NCBI GenBank assembly: GCA_943846755.1
Contig: OX044365.1
Span: forward strand, 2,728,001 to 2,792,000
DNA: 64,000 bases
Source: UBA8752 sp002336475
Lineage (GTDB): Bacteria; Bacteroidota; Bacteroidia; Flavobacteriales_D; Sanyastnellaceae
Reading direction: 5' to 3'
Shown one piece after another: positions 1 through 8,718 of the stretch. The position numbers were made by a program, and so were the translations under genes. The notes beneath the pieces were generated by a model, which was given only the letters and a program-made list of their open reading frames with translations, was not told where the DNA came from and searched no databases. Every line of letters starts with the position of its first letter. Position 1 is the stretch's first letter.

Positions 1-1
1 C

Positions 2-1105
2 GACTTGAAGGCACAGGACGAGAACCTCGTTCCCAACGGCAGCTTCGAAAACGGAGATGTCAAGCGCCTCAAGGCTTACGGCCAACTCGAGGAGACCACG
101 ACCGATTGGTTCCCGTATACCGACGCGCCACTTGACCTGTATTCTACGGATGTCAAAGGCGAGAAGGTGGCGGTTCCAGCCAACAGCTATGGTTACGAAG
201 ATCCATCTGACGGCTACCGTTATGGTGGGTTCCGCGCCTACACAAAGTCGCCAAAGGTTGCGCGGACTTACTTCCAGGTGCGCTTGTCTGAAAACCTCCA
301 GGCCAATCAGATGTACTGTGTGAGTTTCGATATTTCACTGAGTGACCTTTCGAAGTACGCAGTCAATGGCATCGGAGCTTATTTCTCGGACCGGAAAGAA
401 ATGCAGCCCAATCTCGGTATTGTAGACCGCGACCCTCAAGTCATGCATCGGACGGACAAGGTGATGCAGTTGATGGAGGGATGGGAGACCGTTTGTGGCA
501 CTGTTTTGGGCACAGGTCAAGAAGAGTACATGACCATCGGTGGGTTCAATGGCTCTCGCGACATTGAAGAAGTAAAGGTCAGGAAACCGAGCTCAATTTC
601 GGGTGTGCAGACCATGCACGCATACTATTACATTGACAACGTGAAGGTTGTCCCTGTAGATGCCAAGAGCCAGTGCAACTGCTCACGCTCCTCAAATACA
701 GCGCCTGATTTGGTGTATGGCGGTGCGAAGTTGCCCAATGAGCTGACTGGAAGGGATTTGGTTAGCCGTACAGCGGTTTACTACGCCTTTGTAAAGCGGT
801 CCTTCACAGAAGACGGCAAGTCCTCTTTGGACCGTTTGGCAGGTGTGCTGAAATCAAACCCGTCGTGGACTTTGGAAGTCATGGGGCATTGTGATGACGA
901 CGAAGTGTCTGAAGGCAAGATCAACCCGCGTTTTTCTGAAATGGGCCGCAAAAGGGCGGAGCAGGTCAAGCGCTACTTGACGTCTCAAGGTGTTTCTGAA
1001 GGAAGTGTAGTGGTGAGGGGGTTGGAAAACTCAGACCCCGCCAGCACCAAGGATTCTGACCTTGCCCGGGCGAAGAACCGCAGGGTGACTTTCCGGATCA
1101 AATAA
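2..1105 (+). CDS. OmpA-family outer-membrane protein (5' partial)
   Basis: The reading frame is open from the window edge, and the first residues (AQDENLVPNGSFENGD) look like the start of a mature exported protein, so the signal peptide lies outside the window. The N-terminal two thirds resemble a carbohydrate-binding-like beta-sandwich with the NGSFE opening common in Bacteroidota surface proteins. The last 120 residues are an OmpA-type peptidoglycan-binding domain: LEVMGHCDDDEV, then RKRAEQVKRYLTSQGV and the closing AKNRRVTFRI. It stands 4 bases before a second gene of the same architecture, so the two are probably co-transcribed paralogues. By family it would anchor the outer membrane to peptidoglycan. 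The specific ligand of the N-terminal domain is unknown. Confidence 0.8.
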   Translation, partial: DLKAQDENLVPNGSFENGDVKRLKAYGQLEETTTDWFPYTDAPLDLYSTDVKGEKVAVPANSYGYEDPSDGYRYGGFRAYTKSPKVARTYFQVRLSENLQANQMYCVSFDISLSDLSKYAVNGIGAYFSDRKEMQPNLGIVDRDPQVMHRTDKVMQLMEGWETVCGTVLGTGQEEYMTIGGFNGSRDIEEVKVRKPSSISGVQTMHAYYYIDNVKVVPVDAKSQCNCSRSSNTAPDLVYGGAKLPNELTGRDLVSRTAVYYAFVKRSFTEDGKSSLDRLAGVLKSNPSWTLEVMGHCDDDEVSEGKINPRFSEMGRKRAEQVKRYLTSQGVSEGSVVVRGLENSDPASTKDSDLARAKNRRVTFRIK

Positions 1106-1109
1106 CCCC

Positions 1110-2261
1110 ATGTGGAAACTGCCGGCCGTTTGGTTGGTCATGGTAGGGTTGGGGTTTGAGGCGTTGTCTCAAACGCCACTGCCCGTGCTTGATGCGGCCA
1201 GTTTGGTGCGTGACGGAGGGTTTGAATCCAAGAAATTCTGTCCATCCGATTACAACCAACAACGCCTGAGAACCCTTTCGAGTTGGGAGCAGCCCACAGA
1301 GGGCACTCCGGATCATTTTGCTGCCTGCAGTGGATCTGCAGGCGTGCCTGTAAATCGGTTTGGGAAGGAACTCGGATTGGATGGTGAAGCATACGGTGGC
1401 TTGGTGGTCTTCAGCCGGGCTAAATGGCGCTACAGAGAGTACCTGACTACAGAGTTGACGCGGTCTTTGGCACCCAACGAATGGGTTTGTGTGTCTTTTT
1501 GGTATTCGGCAGCGGAGAAGGCCGGTGTGGTGGCCGATGGGATCGGGGCGCTGTTGAGCGCTGAAAAGCCCCGTGGAGAGCGCGATTACATCTTGGAGCA
1601 AACCCCACAGATGGTCAACCCAGAAGGGCACTATCTCGAAGTGTCCGATGGGTGGGTCAAGCTTTCCGATGCGGTACAAGCCGAGGGAGGCGAACGCTGG
1701 CTCACCCTGGGCAACTTTGATGCAAAGGGAGAGACGCGGTTGGCATTGTCAGCGGATGCCCCTAAAGACGCTTCGGATTGGGCCTATGTATACCTTGACG
1801 GTGTGGCTGTTGTACCTGTGGATCGGCCTGAGGATTGCGCCTGCCTTGTGCGCAAAATCGCATCTGAAATTTCGGATCCTCCAGAGCCCTTAACCCGGGT
1901 AGAAGAATTGGAGAGGGACACCTTGCATTTTGACTTTGACGATGCTTCGCTGCAGGAGGAAGACTTGGTCAAGCTGGACCGCTGGGGCAACATGTTGCGC
2001 CGCAACCGCTTTCTCCGATTGGAAGTGCATGGGCACACCGATGCCATGGGCCCGGAGGGATACAATGCGGAGTTGTCGGATCAGAGGGCCCGTGCGGCCT
2101 TTGCCTACCTGATGGACCAAGGAGTGGCCCCAGACCGGATGCGGACCAATGGACACGGAAGCGCCAATCCCGCAGCGTCTAACCGCGATGCGCAGGGCAG
2201 GGCGCGCAACAGGCGGGTCGAATTCCGCCTGGTGGAGCAGGCGTTCATCGAGGTGGATTGA
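1110..2261 (+). CDS. OmpA-family outer-membrane protein
   Basis: The 383-residue product starts with a signal peptide (MWKLPAVWLVMVGLGFEALSQ), followed by a beta-sandwich region beginning LVRDGGFESKKFCP. Residues from about 260 form an OmpA C-terminal domain: TLHFDFDDASL, LEVHGHTDAMG, LSDQRARAAFAYLMDQGV and ARNRRVEFRL. The HGHTD motif is the classical peptidoglycan-contact segment, better preserved than in the preceding paralogue. It begins 4 bases after the upstream stop, which suggests an operon. Expected location is the outer membrane, periplasmic side. The role of the N-terminal domain cannot be deduced from sequence. Confidence 0.85.
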   Translation: MWKLPAVWLVMVGLGFEALSQTPLPVLDAASLVRDGGFESKKFCPSDYNQQRLRTLSSWEQPTEGTPDHFAACSGSAGVPVNRFGKELGLDGEAYGGLVVFSRAKWRYREYLTTELTRSLAPNEWVCVSFWYSAAEKAGVVADGIGALLSAEKPRGERDYILEQTPQMVNPEGHYLEVSDGWVKLSDAVQAEGGERWLTLGNFDAKGETRLALSADAPKDASDWAYVYLDGVAVVPVDRPEDCACLVRKIASEISDPPEPLTRVEELERDTLHFDFDDASLQEEDLVKLDRWGNMLRRNRFLRLEVHGHTDAMGPEGYNAELSDQRARAAFAYLMDQGVAPDRMRTNGHGSANPAASNRDAQGRARNRRVEFRLVEQAFIEVD

Positions 2262-2267
2262 AGTCCG

Positions 2268-3572
2268 TTATAGCGCCGCAACGCGGGACTGTCGGGGAAT
2301 GGAGGCGAGGAGAATCATCGCCACGGCAAAGAATCCGATGAGGGCGAGGATGGAGGAGCGCATGCTTCCCGTGAGGCCTTCGATGTAGCCCCAGCTGAAC
2401 ATGCCAATGACAACCCCGAGCTTTTCCAAGACTTCGTAGAAGCTGAAATACGACGCCGTGTCTTCGGTGTCGGGGAGCATTTTGGTGTAAGTGGAGCGGT
2501 TGAGGCTCTGTGTGCCGCCCATCATGAAGCCGACGATGCCGGCAGCGACGAAAAACATGGAGGAGCCATTGACCAAGAAGTACGCGAAGAGGCAGACGCC
2601 TGCCCAAAGTGTCGTGGCGATCAGAAGGACGGTGACATTGCCCCATTTCTTGCTTAACCAACTGAAAAGGAAGGCCCCGGGAATGGCAATGAGCTGAATC
2701 AACAGGATGGCTAAGATGAGCTCATCTGAGGCGAGTTTGACCTCTTTGATGCCAAAGGAGCTGGCCATGAGCATGATGGTTTGGATCGCCATGCTCATGA
2801 CGAAAAAGCTCAGGAGGTAACGGATGATGCGGGTTTTGCCTTTGAGGTCCCGTGCCACACCGCGCAGCTCCTGAAAACCTTTGAAAAGGATGTTGCCTGT
2901 GGGCTTTTTTTTGGCTTTGACGGGCATGCGGCGGAAGGTGACTTGGGCCCATCCTGCCCACCAAATTCCTACGCCTACGAAGGCCCAACGTGTGAGGTGG
3001 TCGCCCACGCCCATGATAAGTCCAAGGCACATGAGCAGCAGTATGACGGCACCCGCGAAGCCCCAGGAGTAGCCTTTGGCCGAAAGCAGGTCTTGCTCTT
3101 CACGCTCAGCGATTTCAGGAAGAAAGGCGTTGTAAAAACCGAGGCTCCCCCAAGCGCCGATGTTGGCCATAAACAGTGCCGACATGCTCCACTCCAAGTG
3201 CTGGGGGTCAAACCAGAACAGCCCGATGCACCCTGTGGCCCCGATGTAGCAGAAGCATTTGAGAAAGAACAGTTTGCGGCCCAGATAATCGGCCATGCCG
3301 CTCAAAAGAGGGGAGGCCACAATGACGATGAGAAAAGAGGCGGCGATGATGTAGCTGTACAGCTGGGTGTTGATGAAGGTCTTGCCCAGAAAATCAACCA
3401 CATCGGATTCAATGCCATTGCGCTCGGTAGTCGTAATGGCGGTGTAGAAAAGGGGGAAAATGGCCGTTGTGATGACGAGGAAGTAGGCGGAGTTTGCCCA
3501 GTCATACATGAGCCAACCTTTTTGAACCGCCTTTTTGGAATAGGCTTTGCGCAGGCTCTGAGGATTTCCCAT
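2268..3572 (-). CDS. UMF1/Atg22-type MFS transporter
   Basis: The 434-residue product has about 12 hydrophobic segments and the family start KKAVQKGWLMYDWANSAYF, typical of UMF1 (Atg22-like) permeases of the major facilitator superfamily. Fungal Atg22 exports amino acids from the vacuole; the substrate of bacterial members is mostly undefined. A characteristic MMGGTQSLNRSTYTKMLPD segment near residue 365 matches the family, where a conserved Q.L.RS.Y..L.P motif occurs. It converges with the OmpA gene upstream (6 bases between stops) and lies 42 bases downstream of lhgO on the same strand, so it may be co-transcribed with it. Confidence 0.85.
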   Translation of the reverse strand: MGNPQSLRKAYSKKAVQKGWLMYDWANSAYFLVITTAIFPLFYTAITTTERNGIESDVVDFLGKTFINTQLYSYIIAASFLIVIVASPLLSGMADYLGRKLFFLKCFCYIGATGCIGLFWFDPQHLEWSMSALFMANIGAWGSLGFYNAFLPEIAEREEQDLLSAKGYSWGFAGAVILLLMCLGLIMGVGDHLTRWAFVGVGIWWAGWAQVTFRRMPVKAKKKPTGNILFKGFQELRGVARDLKGKTRIIRYLLSFFVMSMAIQTIMLMASSFGIKEVKLASDELILAILLIQLIAIPGAFLFSWLSKKWGNVTVLLIATTLWAGVCLFAYFLVNGSSMFFVAAGIVGFMMGGTQSLNRSTYTKMLPDTEDTASYFSFYEVLEKLGVVIGMFSWGYIEGLTGSMRSSILALIGFFAVAMILLASIPRQSRVAAL

Positions 3573-3614
3573 ATGGGCAATATAGGGCCAAGGGCAGTGG
3601 AGCCCTCGAGGGCG

Positions 3615-4838
3615 TTAGCCAAGCAGTCCTTGACGGTCTACTTCGTCTGCAATGTGGTCGCCAATGGCCAGTGAGGCGGTGGCTGCTGGGGAAGGGGCGT
3701 TCAAAACGTGGACACTGCGGCCTTGGGAGATGATGCGGAAATCATCCTTGGTGTCGCCATCGGGGCGCAGGAGTAAGGCGCGCACCCCGCTGCGTCCTGG
3801 GCGCAGGTCGTCCATTTCGAGCGAAGGCACCAGCCTTTGAAGGGTTTTGAGAAACAGCCGCTTTGAAAATGCCCGGCGGTATTCGTTGATTCCAAACGAC
3901 ATGTTTTTGAAGAAGAGCCGCCAGGTCCCTCCATAACCAAGGGCGTCAGCGGTGTCGCGCAGGTTAAAGTCGGTTTTGCCGTAGCCTTCGCGTTTGAAGG
4001 TGAAGACGGCATTTGGACCACATTCGATGTCGCCGTTGGTCATCCGTGTGAAATGAACCCCGAGGAACGGGAACTGCGGATCCGGGACAGGGTAAATGAG
4101 GTTGCGCACCTTGAACTTGGCGTGGTCTTCGAGCTCATAGTAATCGCCGCGGAATCCGACCACCCGTTCGGGCAGCTTGACGCCGTCTTTTCGCGCAAGA
4201 CGATCGGCCTGAAGGCCTGCACAAACGACGAGGCCATTGCCGGTAAAGTCACCTTTGGAAGTGTGCACGCTGACGCTGTTGGCGTCTTGCGTGAAGTTGC
4301 GGGCTTCAACACCGGTGAACACGGCGCTCTCGGGCTGTATGCCGCGCGCTACGTCCACCATTTTGGCAGTGGCACCCCGGAAGTCAATGATGCCTGTGCA
4401 AGGCACCCAGAGGCCTTCTACGGCGCGCACATGGGGTTCGATTTCGCGCACGGCGTCGCCTGATATGCGCTCGAGGCCTTCGATTTCATTTTGGAGTCCC
4501 AGACCGAAGACCTTCTCCAGCATGGGCACCTCGTCGGCTGTGGCAGCGGCAACGACCTTACCGCAGATGTCGTGTTCTACTCCGTATTCTTTGGCAAAAG
4601 CCACCAATTCATGGCGGCCTTTCACACAATTGATCGCCTTGAGGCTGCCTGGTGGGTAATACAGTCCGCTGTGGATGACACCGCTGTTGTGTCCGGTTTG
4701 GTGGTCGCTGAGGATGTCCTCCTTTTCAAGCAACGCAATGCGGGCCTCAGGGTGGCGGCGCTGGAGCTTTAGAAACGCGGCAGCGCCGACGATTCCTCCG
4801 CCCACAATGATGAGGTCAAATGGTTTGGCTGTTGTCAT
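3615..4838 (-). CDS. lhgO: L-2-hydroxyglutarate dehydrogenase/oxidase
   Basis: This FAD-dependent enzyme of the DAO family oxidises L-2-hydroxyglutarate to 2-oxoglutarate, passing electrons to the membrane quinone pool. The 407-residue length matches LhgO. The N-terminus carries the dinucleotide-binding motif DLIIVGGGIVGAA (residues 8-20), then LLEKE and the family signature TGHNSGVIHSGLYYPPGS. The C-terminus has GRSGVRALLLRPDGD and the HVLNAPSPAATASLAIG segment typical of LhgO. The start gives a Rossmann fold with no long leader, as expected for a cytoplasmic or membrane-associated flavoprotein. The downstream UMF1 transporter is on the same strand. Confidence 0.92.
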   Translation of the reverse strand: MTTAKPFDLIIVGGGIVGAAAFLKLQRRHPEARIALLEKEDILSDHQTGHNSGVIHSGLYYPPGSLKAINCVKGRHELVAFAKEYGVEHDICGKVVAAATADEVPMLEKVFGLGLQNEIEGLERISGDAVREIEPHVRAVEGLWVPCTGIIDFRGATAKMVDVARGIQPESAVFTGVEARNFTQDANSVSVHTSKGDFTGNGLVVCAGLQADRLARKDGVKLPERVVGFRGDYYELEDHAKFKVRNLIYPVPDPQFPFLGVHFTRMTNGDIECGPNAVFTFKREGYGKTDFNLRDTADALGYGGTWRLFFKNMSFGINEYRRAFSKRLFLKTLQRLVPSLEMDDLRPGRSGVRALLLRPDGDTKDDFRIISQGRSVHVLNAPSPAATASLAIGDHIADEVDRQGLLG

Positions 4839-4903
4839 GCCGGGAGATGGGGGGCGAAGATAACTTGTGGTCCATCTGTGGGTTTACCCAAGGGTACCGA
4901 TGG

Positions 4904-7492
4904 TCATCGCAGCAGGTGCAGGTGCCCGCGGCGTTCCTGAATGTTGGGAATGCCCGTTTCGCTGTACTTCCAGTAGAGTCGGTAGCTGTATATGCCGTCT
5001 TGCACAAAGTGAAGACGCTCGCTGTTGAGTGTTTCAGCCTGGCCCATCCAGACTTGATCAGGGTCGTCAGTGCGCCACACCAATTGTCCCCAACGGTCAT
5101 ACAGTTCAAGGCTGAATTCATCCAATTCTGGACAGTTTGTCTCCACTTTCAACCCGTCATTGATTCCGTCATTGTCCGGAGTGAACGCCGTGGGCATCCA
5201 CATGTCACATCCGCAGTACTCCTGGGTCACTTCAACGAAAGCGATGTCCTTGCCACAGGCATTCTCTGCCTCGAGCAGATATGTCCCCGCGCCGACCGTG
5301 GGGTTTAGACCTTCTACCTCGGGGTCATTCCATTCTAGGGTATAGGGCAATTCATCGATGTCCGTGCCTTCGACTGCGCGCAGCTCGGCGAGAATTTCGG
5401 TGGTTTCACCCCAACAAACGATGCCGGCATAGGGGGCGGCGTCGACGTCGAGGTTGGGCCAGACGTCGACCGTCACGTTGGCAGAGTCGGCGCATCCTGT
5501 CATGCTGTCGAGAACGCGGACCGTGTAGGTGCCTTCTTGTTCCCACGCATGCTGGTTGGTGGTCACACTGCCATTGACACTCCACACCCAATATCCCACG
5601 GCCGGTGAGGCTTGCTCCGTCCAGGTCCATTCGACCGCAGGATCGAGCACGCAGCGGATGACAGTATCTGCCAGTTGTCCTACCGAGGGGACGGGCCACC
5701 ACTCGACGGTGGCAGATGTCGAAGCTTCACAAGCACCCAAGGCCACCGTGACTTCGAATGGGCCTTCACCGTCTGCGGCCGAGAGACTCAAGCTGTTGCC
5801 AGAGCTTCCGGTGGACCATGAAGCGGTCTGGAAGTTGCCAACGACGCTGAGGATGACGGATTCGCCATTGCATGCGCCGCTGGGGCCTTGGAGGTCATAA
5901 GCGATGGGGGGAAGTTCCTCGAGCACCAGGAAGGCGGTGTTTTGGCAGCCGTTGTCTGAGATAAGGTTGGCCGTATAGGCGCCCGGCCCGGCTTGGTTCA
6001 AGTTGGCCGTGCCCGATGGCAGGATCCAACTGTCAACAGTGCTGCCGCTGCTGGGAACAGCGGAGACCCACCCTGTTTCTCCGAAACAGAGTTCAGCAGG
6101 AAAAGATTGGATGCTGGCTTCGGGAAGTGGCCATACTTCGACCATGACCCACTCTGGGGTTCCGGCGCATCCGCCAGCTTCGGCTTCTACCAAGTGGCTG
6201 CTGGTTGTTTCCACGGTAATGCTTGGCCCTGCAGTAACAGCGCCGTTGCTCGTCCATTGAATGCTGGCAGGAATGTCCGTGTTTGCGGTGAGGGTGAGTG
6301 TTGTGCCATCACACAATGCCACGTCGTTGGGTTGGTCCAGAACAAGGGTAGGAGAGGCCTGATCGATGACCGTTACAACTTGAACTTCTGTGCAGGTCGC
6401 GAGCACCGCTGAGACCGTGTAGGTCCCGCCACTGTTGACCTCAAGCGTTGCGCCGCCGGTGCCGTCCCAGTCCAGTATACTGCCGGTGTCGGCACTGGCA
6501 CTGAGGGTAGCGGCGGCGCCGTCACAAATGGTGATTTCTGGTGTGGTGTTGAGGTTCGGCGCAGGAAGGCCTTCAACAGCAATGGTCTCGGTCAATGGGC
6601 ATCCGCCGTCTTGGGCTTCGATGATGTGGTCTCCCGGCAATGCCATGAGGACGGCACTGTTTAAGCCTGCCCAACTCACGTTCAGTCCGGGCGCCGTTCC
6701 AGTGATTTCCAAAGGCGCATTGGGGCAAGTGGAATAAGGAGAAGGTGGGTCGAGGACCAGGCCTGGAATCCCTGAACTGTTGGATACATCGAGGACGCAG
6801 AAGGATTGGTTGTTGCTCGCTCCTCCGGTGCTTCCAGTGAATCCCCACCACACCATGTTGTCTCCGGCAAAGACATCGTTTTCCAGATCGACGGTAGCAT
6901 TGAAGCGCTCGACATCATCAAACTCCATGCGCAGCGATTGGGTGCTGGGGTTCCATTCGATGTGGACGACGTGGTCTTGGCCGTCTTCTATGTTCAGGCT
7001 GGTAGCACTGGCTTCCAGAGGTCCTGCGAGGCAATCTGGGCTGTTGTGGTTGTTGGTTCCATCGCGTTGGAGGGCAACGTGGTCATAAGTGGGGTCACCG
7101 AAGTTGCCGTTGTTCCAAGTGTCGAACTCAATGACGATGCTGGGGTCGAATGTGGGGTCGGTAAAGGTGCCTGAAGGCGCATTGAAATTGCCATACCCCA
7201 TGTTGCCTCCCGTGCTGGTGGTCGGCTGGTTCGTTCCCAATTGATGGAGCACGAAAGCGATGCCATCGGCTCCACCATCGTTGGTTCCGAGGTTGACTGT
7301 GAGGTGGATGCAGAAGGGTTGGCTAACGTCGAGCTGGACGTTGTTCCATGCCGCCCCTTGCTGCGCATTGAGGCTGGGGGTGATTTGGATGCAGTCGCCA
7401 CCGAGTTGCTCTGCACTGCCGATAAGCGTGAATTGTCCAGCTCCCGCAAGGGGAAGAGAGATCAATGCCAACAGGTAGACGAGGCTTCGCAT
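4904..7492 (-). CDS. Secreted L-type lectin-domain protein with T9SS type B sorting domain
   Basis: The 862-residue product has a signal peptide (MRSLVYLLALISLPLAGAGQ). Residues 20-245 form a legume-type (L-type) lectin domain: GGADGIAFVLHQLGTNQ, SIVIEFDTWNNGNFGDP, HVVHIEWNPSTQSLRMEFDD and DNMVWWGFTGSTGG. Several Ig-like/PKD-like repeats follow. The last 90 residues are a gliding-motility-associated C-terminal domain (AFTPDNDGINDGL ... LYDRWGQLVW ... DGIYSYRLYWK), a type B signal for T9SS secretion. By family it should be exported across the outer membrane and bind glycans at the cell surface or in slime. A similar C-terminus occurs in the gene at the far end of the window. Confidence 0.88.
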   Translation of the reverse strand: MRSLVYLLALISLPLAGAGQFTLIGSAEQLGGDCIQITPSLNAQQGAAWNNVQLDVSQPFCIHLTVNLGTNDGGADGIAFVLHQLGTNQPTTSTGGNMGYGNFNAPSGTFTDPTFDPSIVIEFDTWNNGNFGDPTYDHVALQRDGTNNHNSPDCLAGPLEASATSLNIEDGQDHVVHIEWNPSTQSLRMEFDDVERFNATVDLENDVFAGDNMVWWGFTGSTGGASNNQSFCVLDVSNSSGIPGLVLDPPSPYSTCPNAPLEITGTAPGLNVSWAGLNSAVLMALPGDHIIEAQDGGCPLTETIAVEGLPAPNLNTTPEITICDGAAATLSASADTGSILDWDGTGGATLEVNSGGTYTVSAVLATCTEVQVVTVIDQASPTLVLDQPNDVALCDGTTLTLTANTDIPASIQWTSNGAVTAGPSITVETTSSHLVEAEAGGCAGTPEWVMVEVWPLPEASIQSFPAELCFGETGWVSAVPSSGSTVDSWILPSGTANLNQAGPGAYTANLISDNGCQNTAFLVLEELPPIAYDLQGPSGACNGESVILSVVGNFQTASWSTGSSGNSLSLSAADGEGPFEVTVALGACEASTSATVEWWPVPSVGQLADTVIRCVLDPAVEWTWTEQASPAVGYWVWSVNGSVTTNQHAWEQEGTYTVRVLDSMTGCADSANVTVDVWPNLDVDAAPYAGIVCWGETTEILAELRAVEGTDIDELPYTLEWNDPEVEGLNPTVGAGTYLLEAENACGKDIAFVEVTQEYCGCDMWMPTAFTPDNDGINDGLKVETNCPELDEFSLELYDRWGQLVWRTDDPDQVWMGQAETLNSERLHFVQDGIYSYRLYWKYSETGIPNIQERRGHLHLLR

Positions 7493-7503
7493 GGGTGCAA
7501 AAT

Positions 7504-7530
7504 AGAAAAGCCCGCATTGCGGGCTTTTCT
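7504..7530 (-). terminator. Rho-independent terminator hairpin
   Basis: A perfect 12-base stem (AGAAAAGCCCGC / GCGGGCTTTTCT) encloses a 3-base loop. On the minus strand it is followed by a T-rich run, so it should end transcripts of the small cysteine-rich gene at 7552-7860 just before the lectin gene. Confidence 0.8.
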
Positions 7531-7551
7531 CAAGTTTTTCGAAACTGAAGC

Positions 7552-7860
7552 TCAGAGGGTCCCTTTCGCTGGGCTCACCTTGGCGTTCTTGTCTGTAGCC
7601 TCGCTCTTCTCCTCGGTGCGAACCATGGACAAGTTCTGCTTGCCTTGCTCCTTACCAGACTTGGCCTTCTTCCTCTTCTTGCCTTTGGTGTCGCTTGACT
7701 TGGCAGAGCAGCAGCTCTTGGCGTCAGCCTTCCCTTGGCAGCAAGACGACTTGCTAGAGGAACACTCTGTTTTTGCTTTCTTGTCTGTGCATGAGCTGCT
7801 CTGGGCAGATGCTGTGGCGCCGAACAGGAACAGAGCGCCGAGGAGGAGGATTTGCTTCAT
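7552..7860 (-). CDS. Small secreted Cys/Lys/Ser-rich protein
   Basis: This short protein of about 102 residues has a clear signal peptide (MKQILLLGALFLFGATASAQ). The start chosen is the ATG; an upstream in-frame TTG would add only three residues and spoil the leader. The mature part is almost wholly Ser, Lys, Ala and Cys, with clustered cysteines (SSSCTDKK, SSCCQGK, KSCCSAK), then a basic GKKRKKAKSGK stretch. No known domain is recognisable. Clustered Cys pairs suggest metal binding or disulfide cross-linking in the periplasm, but that is inference. It has its own terminator. Confidence 0.7.
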   Translation of the reverse strand: MKQILLLGALFLFGATASAQSSSCTDKKAKTECSSSKSSCCQGKADAKSCCSAKSSDTKGKKRKKAKSGKEQGKQNLSMVRTEEKSEATDKNAKVSPAKGTL

Positions 7861-7937
7861 CTTAATCAATTTCTAAGCAATAAAGATATGGAATACGACT
7901 TTAACGAAGGTCGGCTCCTGTTATTTTGTCGTCGAAT

Positions 7938-8718
7938 ATGAAAGTACCTCCTCCAATTGAATCCCGGCCGACCTCCTCAATGGGAGGACGCGAAAGGTTC
8001 GTTTGGCAAGCCGTGGTGGCGGCCTTGTTGGTGCATGTAATCACCTTGGGGGCGTTGGCTGAATGGGGAGGGGTGCCAGGTCAGAAAGGCACCGCCTATG
8101 CAGAAGTGGACTTTGCAGATTTTGCTTTGCCCGAGCAAACCCAAACCATGGAGGAGGCCGTTCGGGAAAGAATGGAGGCCAAGATGAATGCCGCTGTGCG
8201 CAATGTTGCCGCCGATGCCAGTGCGGCCCGGAGCGCAGAGTTGAGAAGCACAGCTGCGCAGTCAGATCAAATGGCCCGGGATGTAGAAGCGGAATTGCGC
8301 GCCTTTGAGCAATCGGCTTTCGATGCTTTGGCCGAAGGGCGCGGCGAAGCTCAGACAGAGACTGGGAAAGCCAGATCCGTCAGGTGCGGTCGACAACCGC
8401 TACGAAAATTGGGATGCCAGGTACGATGGCCAGGTGACCGCCGAATTCAACCTTGCTGGGCGAAAGGCATTGGGCATTGATGTGCCGGGATACCGTTGTC
8501 GCGGTGGTGGCGTTGTGGTGGTGAGCATTGAAGTGGCGCCCGGAGGAGAGGTGCTCGAAGCCGCCATCTTGTCCGCTGCAGGTTCTGGATCAGACGCCAT
8601 GGCCGAATGCCTGTCTCAAGAGTCTTTGCGCAGCGCGCGGCGGTGCCGGTTTCAATCTCAGGCCGATGCCCCCAAAAGGCAAAAAGGAACCCTCACCTAC
8701 AGGTTTATCGCCCAGTAA
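7938..8718 (+). pseudogene. TonB-family energy transducer-like gene, frameshifted
   Basis: The first part encodes a cytoplasmic tail, one membrane segment (FVWQAVVAALLVHVITLGALA) and an Ala/Glu-rich helical region. The second part, in another frame, encodes a flavobacterial TonB C-terminal domain: VPGYRCRGGGVVVVSIEVAP, then CLSQESLRSARRCRF and KGTLTYRFIAQ. The shift lies near 8350-8385. A full product would be about 260 residues and would couple the proton-motive force to outer-membrane receptors. The conserved C-terminus and good ends suggest either a recent mutation or a base-calling error. Its stop overlaps the convergent neighbour's stop by 14 bases. The proline-rich periplasmic spacer of classic TonB is absent. 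Confidence 0.7.
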
